Assembly: GCA_018435605.1 (NCBI GenBank)
Contig: JAHDNF010000002.1
Coordinates: 450,538 to 514,537 of the forward strand
DNA: 64,000 nucleotides
Direction of reading: 5' to 3'
Source of the DNA: a bacterium
GTDB taxonomy: Bacteria > Auribacterota > Auribacteria > Auribacterales > Auribacteraceae
The notes under the pieces were generated by a model, which ran no database searches, was not told the DNA's origin, and saw only the letters and a list, made by a program, of their open reading frames with translations. The translations under genes and the position numbers were made by a program. How positions within the stretch are numbered: the stretch's first letter is position 1; each line of letters begins with the position of its first letter. Of the stretch, positions 8,233-18,167 are shown one piece after another.

Positions 8233-9648
8233 TCAACAGTGATCTAGTTTGATAAATGTGGATCCGCCGGGTGACGGGTCATTACCAGCCACAATAACCA
8301 CGGTATCCCCTTTTTTAAGCAATTTCTTATCGAGCAGTAGGGTTTTCGCTTCGGATACCATCTCGTCGATCCCGCGGCATTCGCGTGTGAGTTCAGGACG
8401 TACGCCCCAATATAACGCCATACGCCGTAACGTCAGCGGGTCAGGAGTCAAACCAAAAATTTGTGTGGCAGGTTTATGTTTAGACAGCAACAAAGCAGTC
8501 CTTCCCGACATGGTAAACGCCAAAATAGCCTTAGCGCCGATTACTTTAGCCAGAACGCACGCGCTTTCCGCCAACGCATGGGTATAATTTGACCCGCAGT
8601 CATGCCAGTCGTCGAGCCGGTCTACTAAAGTATCGCTTAATTCGACTTCAGTGGTAATTGTATGCATAATGGCGACAGTAGCTACAGGATGTTTTCCGAT
8701 AGCGGTTTCCCCTGACAGCATACAGGCATCCGCACCGTCAAGAACGGCGTTGGCGACATCAGTCACTTCCGCGCGGGTGGGTGTGTATTGGGTAATCATC
8801 GATTCCATCATCTGAGTAGCGACTATGGCCAGTTTAGATGCATCGCGCGCCTTAGCCAACAACTTTTTCTGGATTAACGGGATCATCTGCAAAGGCAGTT
8901 CGACACCTAAATCACCTCGTGCGACCATAATTCCGTCCGACTCCGTAAGTACCTCGTCTATAACCTCAATCGCTTCCGGTTTTTCTATTTTGGCTATTAT
9001 CTGCACATTTTTTTTATTGTCTCCCATATGACGGCGCAGTGTACGAATATCCTGCGCACTTCGTACAAAAGACAGCGCTATATAATCCACTCCGCATGCC
9101 AATCCGGTATGGAGGTCGGCAATATCCTTTTCGGTAATTGCGGACATCTTGAAACGCACGCTCGGCAGGTTGACTCCCTTTTGCTCTCCGATCAGTCCTT
9201 CTTTTATAACCTCCGCGATAATCATAGCTCCTTCGCGGCGTTTGATTTTCAGTTCGATCATACCGTCTGAAAGAAGCACTTTATCTCCTTCGCTGAACCC
9301 TTCGCAAACAGCAGGGTGGGGAATGGATATCATGCACGAATTACCGGGTATATCGTCTGAGGTAATGGTTATTTCCTGTCCGCGCACAAGCATTACCGGC
9401 GCGCCGTTTTCCAGTTTGCCGGTACGTATTTTAGGACCTTGCAGGTCAAGTAGTATTCCCACCTGCCTGCCTGCATTTAGCGCGCAATTCCGTATTGTTT
9501 TGATATGATTGACGATCTCGTATTCGTCACTGTGCGAACAGTTGATGCGAAGCACATCAACTCCTTGTCCGATCAGCTCCGTCAGAATATCTTTTGATTC
9601 CGAAGCCGGACCGATAGTCGCAATTGTTTTGGTTCGTTTTAAGTTCAT
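8233..9648 (-). CDS. pyk: pyruvate kinase
   Basis: Pyruvate kinase makes pyruvate and ATP from phosphoenolpyruvate in the last step of glycolysis. The 471 residues match the standard bacterial enzyme without the extra C-terminal PEP-utiliser domain. Visible motifs are TIGPAS near the N-terminus, LDLQGPKIR, IAKIEKPEA (catalytic Lys/Glu), MVARGDLGVE and TQMMESM. A GAGGG site precedes the ATG, which overlaps the stop of the upstream TPR gene by 4 bases (ATGA), so translation is probably coupled. Confidence 0.96.
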   Translation of the reverse strand: MNLKRTKTIATIGPASESKDILTELIGQGVDVLRINCSHSDEYEIVNHIKTIRNCALNAGRQVGILLDLQGPKIRTGKLENGAPVMLVRGQEITITSDDIPGNSCMISIPHPAVCEGFSEGDKVLLSDGMIELKIKRREGAMIIAEVIKEGLIGEQKGVNLPSVRFKMSAITEKDIADLHTGLACGVDYIALSFVRSAQDIRTLRRHMGDNKKNVQIIAKIEKPEAIEVIDEVLTESDGIMVARGDLGVELPLQMIPLIQKKLLAKARDASKLAIVATQMMESMITQYTPTRAEVTDVANAVLDGADACMLSGETAIGKHPVATVAIMHTITTEVELSDTLVDRLDDWHDCGSNYTHALAESACVLAKVIGAKAILAFTMSGRTALLLSKHKPATQIFGLTPDPLTLRRMALYWGVRPELTRECRGIDEMVSEAKTLLLDKKLLKKGDTVVIVAGNDPSPGGSTFIKLDHC

Positions 9649-10880
9649 TGTCCCTCTACCTGTTTTAGTTCATTGAGCAATGTTTTAGCCTGTTCGAGCT
9701 CTGAATCACGCAACAACGCCTGTTCGCATAACTCCCGCGCTTTGTCAAAATTCGAGACACTCATGTACACATAAGCAAGATTCACCATAGCAGACGCATT
9801 TTCCGGATCTATTTCTATACATTTTTCAAAGCATGTTTTCGCCTGTTCAAAATTACCGATATCGCTGTATGTCCTTCCCAAATTAAATAAGTATACTTGA
9901 TTTGTAGGGTTCAGTTCGAGCAATTTTTTATACAGCTCAACCGCTTTTTCCGGTTCGCCAAGTTTACGGTAGGCTATAGCGAGATTGACTGTTGCTTCAA
10001 CCGATTGCTTATTAATCGCAATAGTCTTTTCAAACTGTTCTACCGCCTTTTCATAGTTTTCTTTGTGCATATAGGCAACACCGTTTTGGAAATACGCTTC
10101 CCAGTAGTCGGGAAACAACTGTGTTGCTTTATCGAAATATTCCGTGGCGGCAGTGTAATACTTCTGTTGCATATAAGTCATGCCGACTTGAAAATAAAGC
10201 GAAAAATTTTCCGGTTCAGCAATGATAAGCTCTTTGAGCATTTCCCGTGCAGTATCGTAATCTCCGTTATCCATATTGAAAAACACCTGTTTTTTAAGCC
10301 AAAACAACCTTTGTTGTTCCCTAAGTTCGGGATCATCCAATATCGCGCCTTTGAGAGTAACAAGCGAGTCAATGGAATCGCGGACAGTGGAAAGGTAACT
10401 GTCAAAAAGAGAATCGGGCGCGTGGTAAACAATGTCAAGGCACAGTGAATTGTCCGGATATCCGAGAATGACAAGGGAAGTGTTGCCGTCGGCCTTAATT
10501 TGAGTTTGCACACAGGTTGTATCCGCCACAGATACTTCCTCGATATCTGAAAAAACCGCCCCATGTTTTCTTAGCGTATTCAACCTATGGGTCAAAAAGG
10601 ATTTGAGAGATTCCAGCGTACGCGGGGTCTCCACCTGATAAGCAAGTATTGTCAGGGATACCTTCAACTGTGTACCGAGGTCTGTATGGGTAAACACCAG
10701 TTTTGTCCGCGGATCATCTTCGTTAACCTGCCTTAGCTCCCAGTCTTGCGGAGCGATAAACGAGATATATCTGTTTTTGTCGGTAAAAAACTTAGGATTT
10801 CGCATTTCCTGCCCCATCAAACACGTTGTTATAGTCAATATAATAATAGCCGATGCCGCACATTTTAATAAAGTTTTCAT
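9645..10880 (-). CDS. secreted TPR-repeat protein
   Basis: The 411-residue protein has a signal peptide (residues 1-23, ending near CLMGQ). A globular beta-rich N-terminal domain follows (about 30-180). At least five consecutive TPR units (about 200-405) carry repeats such as YFQVGMTYMQ and YLFNLGRTYSDIG. TPRs mediate protein-protein contacts, so a periplasmic scaffold role is likely; no enzyme motif is seen. A GGTGAGG site supports the ATG. It is translationally coupled to pyk and lies 65 bases downstream of the alpha/beta hydrolase gene. Confidence 0.8.
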   Translation of the reverse strand: MKTLLKCAASAIIILTITTCLMGQEMRNPKFFTDKNRYISFIAPQDWELRQVNEDDPRTKLVFTHTDLGTQLKVSLTILAYQVETPRTLESLKSFLTHRLNTLRKHGAVFSDIEEVSVADTTCVQTQIKADGNTSLVILGYPDNSLCLDIVYHAPDSLFDSYLSTVRDSIDSLVTLKGAILDDPELREQQRLFWLKKQVFFNMDNGDYDTAREMLKELIIAEPENFSLYFQVGMTYMQQKYYTAATEYFDKATQLFPDYWEAYFQNGVAYMHKENYEKAVEQFEKTIAINKQSVEATVNLAIAYRKLGEPEKAVELYKKLLELNPTNQVYLFNLGRTYSDIGNFEQAKTCFEKCIEIDPENASAMVNLAYVYMSVSNFDKARELCEQALLRDSELEQAKTLLNELKQVEGQ

Positions 10881-10945
10881 AACCTCACCTATATTAGTTG
10901 CATGTTTCCCGTAGCAATCGCTGAAAAATCAGTCTAAACCATTTT

Positions 10946-12115
10946 TTAATCGTTATTGCCGTTTCTGATAACCGCGTTTATTCTAATCCACTGTAAGATT
11001 TTAGGATAAATCTCTTGTTTAGCGTGTTTTCCAAGGATCATATCGTTATGCCCGTAATCGTTTTTGTGTCCATCGGCTCTGCCGAACTGCATAAACCGTT
11101 TATTTTCCGAAGAAACGTTGTGAAATGCGTATCTCACACTTTCCGGCGGCGCGAGGTTATCCGCCTTACCGCAACACAGCAGGATCGGAACCTTTATACG
11201 GTCTATCATCTGCGTATAATTGATCTCTCCGTCAAAGGATTTGAATTCGCCGCTCCGCAGTATTTCTATAACCTGTTCGACCACTCCTAGGGGAATATCC
11301 TCAACCACATCGCGGAATACTTTGGTAACTGTTTCCGATTCGATATTATCGCGGTTATACAAAAGCACAGCATCCGGGGTGATAATAAACTGGTGGAAAG
11401 GAGCTATACTTGAAGCGCCGGTACGTGTATTGACAACTAAAAACGCTTTGAATAATCTTTTATTGCGCAAGATTTCCTGTAGAATTAAGTTCAGCGGACG
11501 AGGTTCTATTATCGGAGAACCTATAGTAACCACCGAGGCCAGCTTGTCGTCGTTATTTTGGGTCAGATACGCATACATAATCATACCGCCGAGGCTGTGT
11601 CCGATCCACACTACCTGTTTTTTTCCTGTTCTTTCGGTTATAAAATCAAGGGCGGCAGGGATATCATAATTGACATAATCGTCAATATTCCAATTTAGCT
11701 GAGACGGGCGAAACGATATGTTTCGCACTTCGCCGCGGCGAATACCCATGATATTTTTGACTATACTTAACCCCGGTTTAGTGCTCAGACCCGACCCGCG
11801 AAGCGACAATACCCACACATCGTATCCATTTTCGGCAAGGTAACCCGCAAAACTCGTCTCTTCCTTGAGTATCCAGAAATTGCTGTTATAGCCCAACCCG
11901 TGGCATAATATTATGGGAGGACGATTACCGTTGTTGCGCACTGTTTTTGGTGTATAGTGGTGCACTGCCAGCCGCCATCCGTCTTCCGTATCGAAATACA
12001 GCGTTTCTGCGCTCTTAGCCCCGTAAGTGCGAGACGGCAGGACTGCGCAACCGGATGTGGTCAAGACCACTGATACCAGCAGTATAATAGTAATAGGGTA
12101 CAAAAATTGTTTCAT
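10946..12115 (-). CDS. alpha/beta-hydrolase lipoprotein (lipase-like)
   Basis: The 389-residue protein has an oxyanion motif CHGLG (71-75), nucleophile elbow GHSLGG (Ser174), probable acid Asp318 (CGKAD) and probable His349 or His355. This is the fold of acid lipase/esterase-type enzymes that act on lipid-like or acyl substrates. The start is placed at the ATG at 12115, which gives a classic signal with a lipobox TSGC (Cys23), so it is probably lipid-anchored. Longer in-frame starts would remove the signal from the N-terminus. It is the last of three lipoprotein genes in a row, 7 bases after the previous stop. Confidence 0.8.
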   Translation of the reverse strand: MKQFLYPITIILLVSVVLTTSGCAVLPSRTYGAKSAETLYFDTEDGWRLAVHHYTPKTVRNNGNRPPIILCHGLGYNSNFWILKEETSFAGYLAENGYDVWVLSLRGSGLSTKPGLSIVKNIMGIRRGEVRNISFRPSQLNWNIDDYVNYDIPAALDFITERTGKKQVVWIGHSLGGMIMYAYLTQNNDDKLASVVTIGSPIIEPRPLNLILQEILRNKRLFKAFLVVNTRTGASSIAPFHQFIITPDAVLLYNRDNIESETVTKVFRDVVEDIPLGVVEQVIEILRSGEFKSFDGEINYTQMIDRIKVPILLCCGKADNLAPPESVRYAFHNVSSENKRFMQFGRADGHKNDYGHNDMILGKHAKQEIYPKILQWIRINAVIRNGNND

Positions 12116-12122
12116 CAGTCGA

Positions 12123-12482
12123 TCAGAACTCAATTCGTAATATCTTGCCTTCGTTTTCAGTTTCCGGCGGGAACAGAATAACTTCCTGCCCCATAACCGT
12201 GCCTCGCTGTTCCTGACCGATCTGTTCAGATGTCTCGACAATAGCCTGGCTTACGCCGCGCACTGCAGGGGTTACTCCGGTTTTCATGCCGGCGTCGTGC
12301 AGAGAACTAATACCTTCTTCGCTCACATCAATAACTGTTTTTGTAACGCCTTCAGTGACTTCCACGGCATCAGACTGTACCCGTAGAAGAGGATTGTCAT
12401 CTTTGTTTTTGGATTCATCATGCGCGCATCCGGCGCAAAAAACACATAACAACACTGTTAACAATGATCTGAATATGTTCAC
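12123..12482 (-). CDS. small lipoprotein, function unknown
   Basis: The 119-residue product begins with a signal peptide and a lipobox FCAGC, so it is probably lipid-anchored. The rest is polar with no known domain. The start is GTG, supported by an AGGAG site 7 bases upstream. It lies between a larger lipoprotein (12-base gap) and the lipase-like gene (7-base gap) and is likely co-expressed with them. No function can be read from it. Confidence 0.7.
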   Translation of the reverse strand: MNIFRSLLTVLLCVFCAGCAHDESKNKDDNPLLRVQSDAVEVTEGVTKTVIDVSEEGISSLHDAGMKTGVTPAVRGVSQAIVETSEQIGQEQRGTVMGQEVILFPPETENEGKILRIEF

Positions 12483-12494
12483 CGGTATTCTCCT

Positions 12495-13883
12495 TTAATA
12501 TTGCGTAGGACGCAGTAACGATTTCCAGCTTGAATCGGATAATTCTAACGCATCTATCGACTTTTTATCAAATGAATTTAGCAGTCTGCCGTCACCGGAC
12601 AGCAGTAAAAGCTCGTTATAATCGGTATAGTCATACTTTTTCAGCACACGTTTGAAAATTTTCAATGAATAATCACGTATCTGGTCGGTAAGTTCCGGAT
12701 TGGCAATCCCTTCCTTGAACCGGTAGATAAGCTGAAATGATTTTGAAGAACCTGTATACTCATTGTCGCCGTCGACAAACTGGGCTTCGATTACGGCTAC
12801 TTCGATGGGCGGTTCGAGACGCTCAAAATCGTCTTCACGCGGTTTGGTATCCGGATCTTCCGCCTCACGTATTTTTTTATTAAGTTTTGAGGATACCTGA
12901 TTGATTATAAACTCGGTACGGGTCATATCGGTCATATAAAAATCATCTTCCCATAAACTTACATCAGAATGCTCGGAAAATGGTGGGATCATAGCCGGAG
13001 TTATTACCCGGCCGTTGACAACATCTTTATAAACATAGGATTTAACGATCATCGGGATAATGCTGAATATAGCTCTCAGCTCAAACATCCACTCATGCAC
13101 CGTTCCAGAGGGAAACGAAAACGGGTACTGCTCATAGCCCGCCTTAGGAATAAATGTTTCGCGGGCTTTGACGTACACCAGCGTTTCGAGAGCGGAAAGC
13201 TGTTTGGCTTTCAGGTCTATGACAGAATACTTGATATCATCTTTCAATTCGCTTTCCATCAGGTATCTAAACCAGAAAGAATTATTGAATTCGTCTCCGG
13301 GAAGGAAATACAGCGATGCGCCGGAATGCTTGACAGGTATATCCTGCAACATGGCTCTAACTATTTTTTCCGCCAGATACGGCATGGAATACATAGCCTT
13401 ATAAACAGTGCGCTCATAGTAATCGTTGCGCGATATGGTTCCCAGAAGCAACCGTTTGCTATCTTCCACAGATCTGACCATCCAGTATTCGCTACCTTTC
13501 GATTTGTCGGTATAGATAGTGACAAAATAATCTATATCCGCATCGGTAGAAAGACATACACGGATAGCCGTCAAAAAAATATTCTGGCTTTTCTTTTCGA
13601 ACGATTCGGTTATGGACTGATCATAGGTTTGTATTTGCGACAAAGGCAGATATATTCCAAATGTTTTGCCGACTACTTTCACCTTGACTTTGTGCCCGTA
13701 TTCTTTTTCGACAAGGTCCTTGACCCGCTTCTCCAGATTTTCTTTCGGATATGTCGGAATCTCGCACCCGCACATACCGCTCATGGCGAATATACCGGCG
13801 CACACTGCAAGAATTACTGGCATCTGCCTGCAAATAGCTGTATGCCTCAAAAATAAATATAGCACAGCCAGCTTTGTTTTCAT
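12495..13883 (-). CDS. large lipoprotein, function unknown
   Basis: The 462-residue product has an N-terminal hydrophobic segment ending in MCGC, a possible lipobox, followed by a mixed alpha/beta protein with no recognised family. The chosen ATG at 13883 has GTGAG about 6 bases before it. An ATG two codons earlier has no spacing from that site, and a far upstream start would overlap the FtsH-like gene. An unusual 20-residue basic stretch precedes the hydrophobic core, so the signal is longer than normal. Its position between an FtsH-like protease and another lipoprotein suggests an envelope function. Confidence 0.65.
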   Translation of the reverse strand: MKTKLAVLYLFLRHTAICRQMPVILAVCAGIFAMSGMCGCEIPTYPKENLEKRVKDLVEKEYGHKVKVKVVGKTFGIYLPLSQIQTYDQSITESFEKKSQNIFLTAIRVCLSTDADIDYFVTIYTDKSKGSEYWMVRSVEDSKRLLLGTISRNDYYERTVYKAMYSMPYLAEKIVRAMLQDIPVKHSGASLYFLPGDEFNNSFWFRYLMESELKDDIKYSVIDLKAKQLSALETLVYVKARETFIPKAGYEQYPFSFPSGTVHEWMFELRAIFSIIPMIVKSYVYKDVVNGRVITPAMIPPFSEHSDVSLWEDDFYMTDMTRTEFIINQVSSKLNKKIREAEDPDTKPREDDFERLEPPIEVAVIEAQFVDGDNEYTGSSKSFQLIYRFKEGIANPELTDQIRDYSLKIFKRVLKKYDYTDYNELLLLSGDGRLLNSFDKKSIDALELSDSSWKSLLRPTQY

Positions 13884-13906
13884 ATCCATCTCACTTCCGA
13901 CGACGT

Positions 13907-15676
13907 TTACGCCTGTGTATCCGGCGTACCGGAGCAAGAATCGCCGCCGGATTCCGCCGCCTCGTGTTGATGGTTTATCTCTTCAATCTTTTGTTCCACA
14001 AACTTATTTCGTTCCGCTATAATTTGCTCCAATATAGACGCCTTTGTTTTTTCTTTCTTGATATAATCGTTCGGTGTTTTTCCGTATTCTTTGAATATCG
14101 AATCGATATCGTCAAAATCGAGTTCTTCATGCTTAAGAAGCTCCATGGCAAACCGGTCGAGTAGTTTTATCTCGGTTCGCAATAAATTTTCGACTTCCTT
14201 TGAGCAGTCGGTCAATATTTTTTCTACTTCCTTATGCAACAGAGACTTTTGAGCATCTGACAACATCGATTCAACTATTGAGTAATCGCCAAGGTACCCG
14301 CTTTCCGACATTCCGTAATGCCATACCATGCTGTAAGCGATGCTCATGGCGTTGCGAAAATCGCCGTATACTCCGTTGGATGTCACTCCGAACTTGATCT
14401 TTTCCGCAATATATCCTCCCAGAGATGATTTGATTGCCGCCAGAAGCATTTCTTTATCGCAACCGACAATTTCTTCTTTGGGAAGATGATACACCACACC
14501 CAGCGTTTCTTTTCTGGTGGCTATGGACGCTTTGAACACATCGTGAGTCGGATGAAGAAAATAAATAACTATTAGATGTCCGGCTTCGTGGTACGCGGTA
14601 TTGACCAGTTCGCGGTCGTTTATTTTGCGGTGATGTTTATATCCGAGTTCGACACGTTCGAGAGCCTGCGACATGGAGGTGTGATCTATGATGTCTTTGT
14701 TTTCCCGCGTGGCTATAAGCGCGGCTTCTTTGACAATATACTCAATCTCGGCAGGACTTTTCTGAACCGTTCTTCGCGCCCAGCGTCCGACGTCAATATT
14801 GGCGTCGTGCTTCACTTTGGCAAGGTAATATTTGAACAACTTAGCCCGGCCTTCTTCGTACGGTTTCCCCACGTATATTTTTCTGTCGAACCGTCCCGGA
14901 CGAAGCAGAGCCTCGTCAAGCACGCCTTCCGCCGCGTTAGTAGCGCCTATGACAATGATATTTTCCCGTTTACCGCTCAACCCGTCCATTTCGACCAGAA
15001 GTTGGTTCTGAGTGCTGTTGGTTTCTCCTCCGCCGCCGTAAAAGCTGAAACTTCGCCCCCTTCCGATAACGTCGAGTTCGTCGATAAATACGATACACGC
15101 TCCGGAATCGTACGCCTGCTGGCGCGCCTGATGGAACAGTTTACGAACACGCGACGCTCCGACTCCCACGAACACTTCAACAAATTCACTTCCCGAAATG
15201 GAGATGAACGGTATTTTTGCCTCGGTGGCTATAGCTTTGGCAAGCAGTGTCTTTCCGCAACCGGGAGGGCCGATCATCAGCAGGCCGCGTATTATCTTGC
15301 CGCCTACTTTATCAAGACGTTTGCGGTCTTTGATCAACTGCACCACTTCCGATGCTTCAATTTTAGCTTCGTCGATACCGATAACATCATCAAAGGTTAC
15401 GTTCACATCTTGAGCTTTAATTTTTTTCTTTTTTAACGACGTAAACCCGCGTCCCTGAGCGTTGATCAGTATCGTCACAAAGATAATGACATGTACCAGC
15501 GCGATGAATATTTGAATCGGGATCGTGGCCAGCATCTGTTTGCGGTAAAAACTCTCAAGACTCATCAACCCCCAGTAGCACAGTCCGAGCAATCCGACAA
15601 CAAAAATAACGATGACTATTTTTATCCAGTTATAGACTAAAAACGACTTAAGTTTTCTAAAAGCATAACTCTTCAT
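13907..15676 (-). CDS. FtsH-like membrane AAA+ zinc protease with minimal periplasmic loop
   Basis: The 589-residue protein has two membrane helices (about 17-39 and 52-73) with only about 12 residues between them. Ordinary FtsH has a substantial periplasmic domain there. The AAA+ module has Walker A GPPGCGKT (136-143), the pore motif [12 protein letters not shown], Walker B IVFIDE and arginine fingers RPGRFDR. The protease domain has HEAGH (363-367) and a downstream Asp in the family position, so it should be active. The C-terminus is a long charged tail. It overlaps the DUF3352-like gene by one base. It probably extracts and degrades membrane proteins, perhaps its neighbours; it may be a paralogue of a housekeeping ftsH elsewhere. 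Confidence 0.88.
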   Translation of the reverse strand: MKSYAFRKLKSFLVYNWIKIVIVIFVVGLLGLCYWGLMSLESFYRKQMLATIPIQIFIALVHVIIFVTILINAQGRGFTSLKKKKIKAQDVNVTFDDVIGIDEAKIEASEVVQLIKDRKRLDKVGGKIIRGLLMIGPPGCGKTLLAKAIATEAKIPFISISGSEFVEVFVGVGASRVRKLFHQARQQAYDSGACIVFIDELDVIGRGRSFSFYGGGGETNSTQNQLLVEMDGLSGKRENIIVIGATNAAEGVLDEALLRPGRFDRKIYVGKPYEEGRAKLFKYYLAKVKHDANIDVGRWARRTVQKSPAEIEYIVKEAALIATRENKDIIDHTSMSQALERVELGYKHHRKINDRELVNTAYHEAGHLIVIYFLHPTHDVFKASIATRKETLGVVYHLPKEEIVGCDKEMLLAAIKSSLGGYIAEKIKFGVTSNGVYGDFRNAMSIAYSMVWHYGMSESGYLGDYSIVESMLSDAQKSLLHKEVEKILTDCSKEVENLLRTEIKLLDRFAMELLKHEELDFDDIDSIFKEYGKTPNDYIKKEKTKASILEQIIAERNKFVEQKIEEINHQHEAAESGGDSCSGTPDTQA

Positions 15677-17505
15677 TAAAAATCCTCGACTCTATACACA
15701 ATTGTCTTTTCGATACCTGTCTTTGTATAAACGGTGTTTGCGGCAAGGGCTTTGATTGAATTAAACGTGCGGATAAACGGTATCAGGTTATCTGTAATCA
15801 GGTTAAGGGTATCCTGATCGAGCGCGCCGGCTTCGCCGACAGAGCGTTGCAAATCTATCAGCCACTGGCATATATCGATCAGCTTGGTTACTGTCATTTC
15901 TACATTGATGTAGGAAACCTGATTGTTGCGGTCGGTTATAACATCTTTTACTCTGTTGTAATTATCAGATTTGCTAAGCGATGCATCTTTACCGCGCGCC
16001 ACCCGTACCATATCTTGAAGCATCATGCTGTTGGTGGCTATAACCAGTTGATCGTCGATAACCATATACGACGGAGTCAGGCCGGCGATCGGCAGGGTGG
16101 TTATTTTAGCCTGCACAATAGGTACGTCCATAAAGGAGGATGTTTCTACGGTAAGCATCGGCAGTCCTTCAGGGTTTGCCGCTGAATAATAGTTGTTGAT
16201 CGACTGTATTACTTTGCTCATAAGCGTATTGGCCTGCGCCGAGTCTTTTACGCTCAATATTATACCTGCTTTAGGTATAGGTAAAAATCCTTCTATACTC
16301 AGGTCGGACAGCACATAAGCCACTTCCGATCCCAGAACAGGGAACACATCATTTTTAAGGCTGATGGCTAGACTTGTTTCCAAGGCGCTGATACTAGTCA
16401 TAATAGCGTTTGCCTGATCGACATCCTGTGTTATCACGCTTTCCTGCCATACATTCCATAACGCCGGTATGTCGAGAGACTGAGATGAGTTGAACAAGAT
16501 GGAATCTTTCGGTATGAGGCGCATTGCCTTGGATTTTTCGGGAGCCGCCGCCCATAATTTTCGCAGAGCTTCGTTATCGGTCTGATAATTAGGAATAACC
16601 ATCAGGCGCGAGTAGAGACCGTTGTTAAACCGCGACGCGCCGCCGAGTATGCTTATGGTAGCCAGTGAAGAACGCAGGCTGTTGCGGACAGTTTCATCCT
16701 GAAATGCTTCCGGTAATGCTGTCTGATCCATTTTGGCGATTATTTCGGCGGAATTTACAAATAGTTCCTGAAAAAAAGGGCCGTTGTTAGCATCGGTTAC
16801 ATCTTTAAATTGAACAAGTTCTGAAAGAGCGCCCTTGCGTGATCCTTGTTTTACCATGTCTATTACGGCATTAATATTTTTAACCGATTGGCCGACTTCA
16901 AGGATAAGTATATCTCCGGCTAGGGCGTAAGACATGGCGGTCGGAGTTTCGGGTGTAGGGGCTACGTGATATATTTTCACGCCGTTGTATTCGATGGTTG
17001 TAAACTGCGAATCAGTCTGCTGTGCCAGCCCGATCAACCCCGATAAAATACGGGTTTTAGCGCCTACTTGAGCCAGAATCATCAGAGACGGTTCGTTTTG
17101 GCGGTCGTTTTTCATGAACAGAGCAACTGCAAACTGCCGTCCGAAAAACTCCATTATTGTCGCTTCGTTAAGTTCTATGCCGGCTTGTTCTTTGAATTGT
17201 TCCTGAAATGTTGCAAGCGCGGTATTGAAATCCAAATCTTCCCACAGACGCAGTCCTGTTATAGCCTTCCATGTTTTACTTTTAGTAAACAACTTCCAGT
17301 GATTTTTTAGATCGTATATACCCATATACGCCACTGCGTCTTGAGGCACGACAGTAGCCAGTGTTTTTTCAGGAACTGTAGGCGTTACTGTAGTCAACAT
17401 TTTGACCATTTCGCCGGGAGTTTTGCCCTGACGGTACATCAGCACGCCGACGGCTACAGCCGCAAAAGCAACTATAACAGCTATGATTGCCACTACTTTT
17501 TTCAT
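15676..17505 (-). CDS. DUF3352-like membrane-anchored protein
   Basis: The 609-residue protein has one N-terminal membrane helix (about 4-23) and a long extracytoplasmic region. The features VVPQDAVAYMGI near the start, repeated FxxQFKEQAGIEL-like segments and a hydrophobic beta pattern resemble the DUF3352 family, whose function is unknown. I assign it by look and not by search. A GGGG site precedes the ATG. It overlaps the FtsH-like gene by one base, so the two are made together, and the protein may be a partner or substrate adaptor of that protease. Confidence 0.65.
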   Translation of the reverse strand: MKKVVAIIAVIVAFAAVAVGVLMYRQGKTPGEMVKMLTTVTPTVPEKTLATVVPQDAVAYMGIYDLKNHWKLFTKSKTWKAITGLRLWEDLDFNTALATFQEQFKEQAGIELNEATIMEFFGRQFAVALFMKNDRQNEPSLMILAQVGAKTRILSGLIGLAQQTDSQFTTIEYNGVKIYHVAPTPETPTAMSYALAGDILILEVGQSVKNINAVIDMVKQGSRKGALSELVQFKDVTDANNGPFFQELFVNSAEIIAKMDQTALPEAFQDETVRNSLRSSLATISILGGASRFNNGLYSRLMVIPNYQTDNEALRKLWAAAPEKSKAMRLIPKDSILFNSSQSLDIPALWNVWQESVITQDVDQANAIMTSISALETSLAISLKNDVFPVLGSEVAYVLSDLSIEGFLPIPKAGIILSVKDSAQANTLMSKVIQSINNYYSAANPEGLPMLTVETSSFMDVPIVQAKITTLPIAGLTPSYMVIDDQLVIATNSMMLQDMVRVARGKDASLSKSDNYNRVKDVITDRNNQVSYINVEMTVTKLIDICQWLIDLQRSVGEAGALDQDTLNLITDNLIPFIRTFNSIKALAANTVYTKTGIEKTIVYRVEDF

Positions 17506-17549
17506 TGCATGAATCCCCTTTCTTCTCTTTTTCCGTGATTGTATTGTAA

Positions 17550-18167
17550 CTACCTGTATTGTTTGTGCATTTCCATTCTTTCTTTGAACCGCCTTGGATT
17601 AAACAGATACTCTTTGTCCTCCATATTCCCGTAAAGCGGTATATCATCGGAACCGATGATATCATAATCCCACAGAAACGACAAGCGTTTATCGTCAGTG
17701 GGAAGAGTAACCTTAGAATCGTTATCGTACTCGATGGTTACCGACTGGATATCACCGTAGTTGTCTTTTTCGTAGACATAACTTTCCGTATGATCAAAGT
17801 ATTTGGACATGACGATATACCCCTGTTGGTCGAACTGTCGTATTACCATGTAATCGGGATGGCGTTCGGTTGCAATTTTGATTCCGTCGTCAATCCTAAA
17901 CGAATAATCGATTATAGTGGAATCGGCGTTTATTTTTTTAACAAGCAGACCGGATTCATTGTATTCTTTCTTGGATGTAGTTCCATCCGGATACGTTACC
18001 GTAACCGATTTTATCGTGCCGTCCTGATAAAACCTAACGGCTCGCTTTAGACCCTTTGCCGATTGTACGGGTTCATCTGCGCTGTCTTCTCCATATATAT
18101 CTGTAACCGGAATGATTAAAAACAAAAAAAAGACAACAGCGCTCCAGTACGCCATTTTACTGTTCAT
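17550..18167 (-). CDS. secreted hypothetical protein with YD-like strands
   Basis: The 205-residue product has a signal peptide (to about residue 26) and a body of repeated beta-hairpin-like segments such as RFYQDGTIKSVTVTYPDG and YEKDNYGDIQSV. These resemble the YD/RHS or MORN-like style of short repeats, but no named family is certain. An AGGAGGT site 9 bases before the ATG fixes the start, which overlaps the end of the RND gene by 11 bases. It is probably periplasmic and co-translated with the RND pair. Confidence 0.65.
   Translation of the reverse strand: MNSKMAYWSAVVFFLFLIIPVTDIYGEDSADEPVQSAKGLKRAVRFYQDGTIKSVTVTYPDGTTSKKEYNESGLLVKKINADSTIIDYSFRIDDGIKIATERHPDYMVIRQFDQQGYIVMSKYFDHTESYVYEKDNYGDIQSVTIEYDNDSKVTLPTDDKRLSFLWDYDIIGSDDIPLYGNMEDKEYLFNPRRFKERMEMHKQYR

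Noticed and set aside
12969-13856. Plus-strand open frame of about 295 codons antisense to a lipoprotein gene
   Set aside because: No RBS and improbable amino-acid composition; the minus-strand gene has a signal sequence and regular spacing to its neighbours.
14576-15436. Plus-strand open frame of about 286 codons antisense to the FtsH-like gene
   Set aside because: The minus strand has complete Walker, SRH and HEAGH motifs, so this frame is a shadow.
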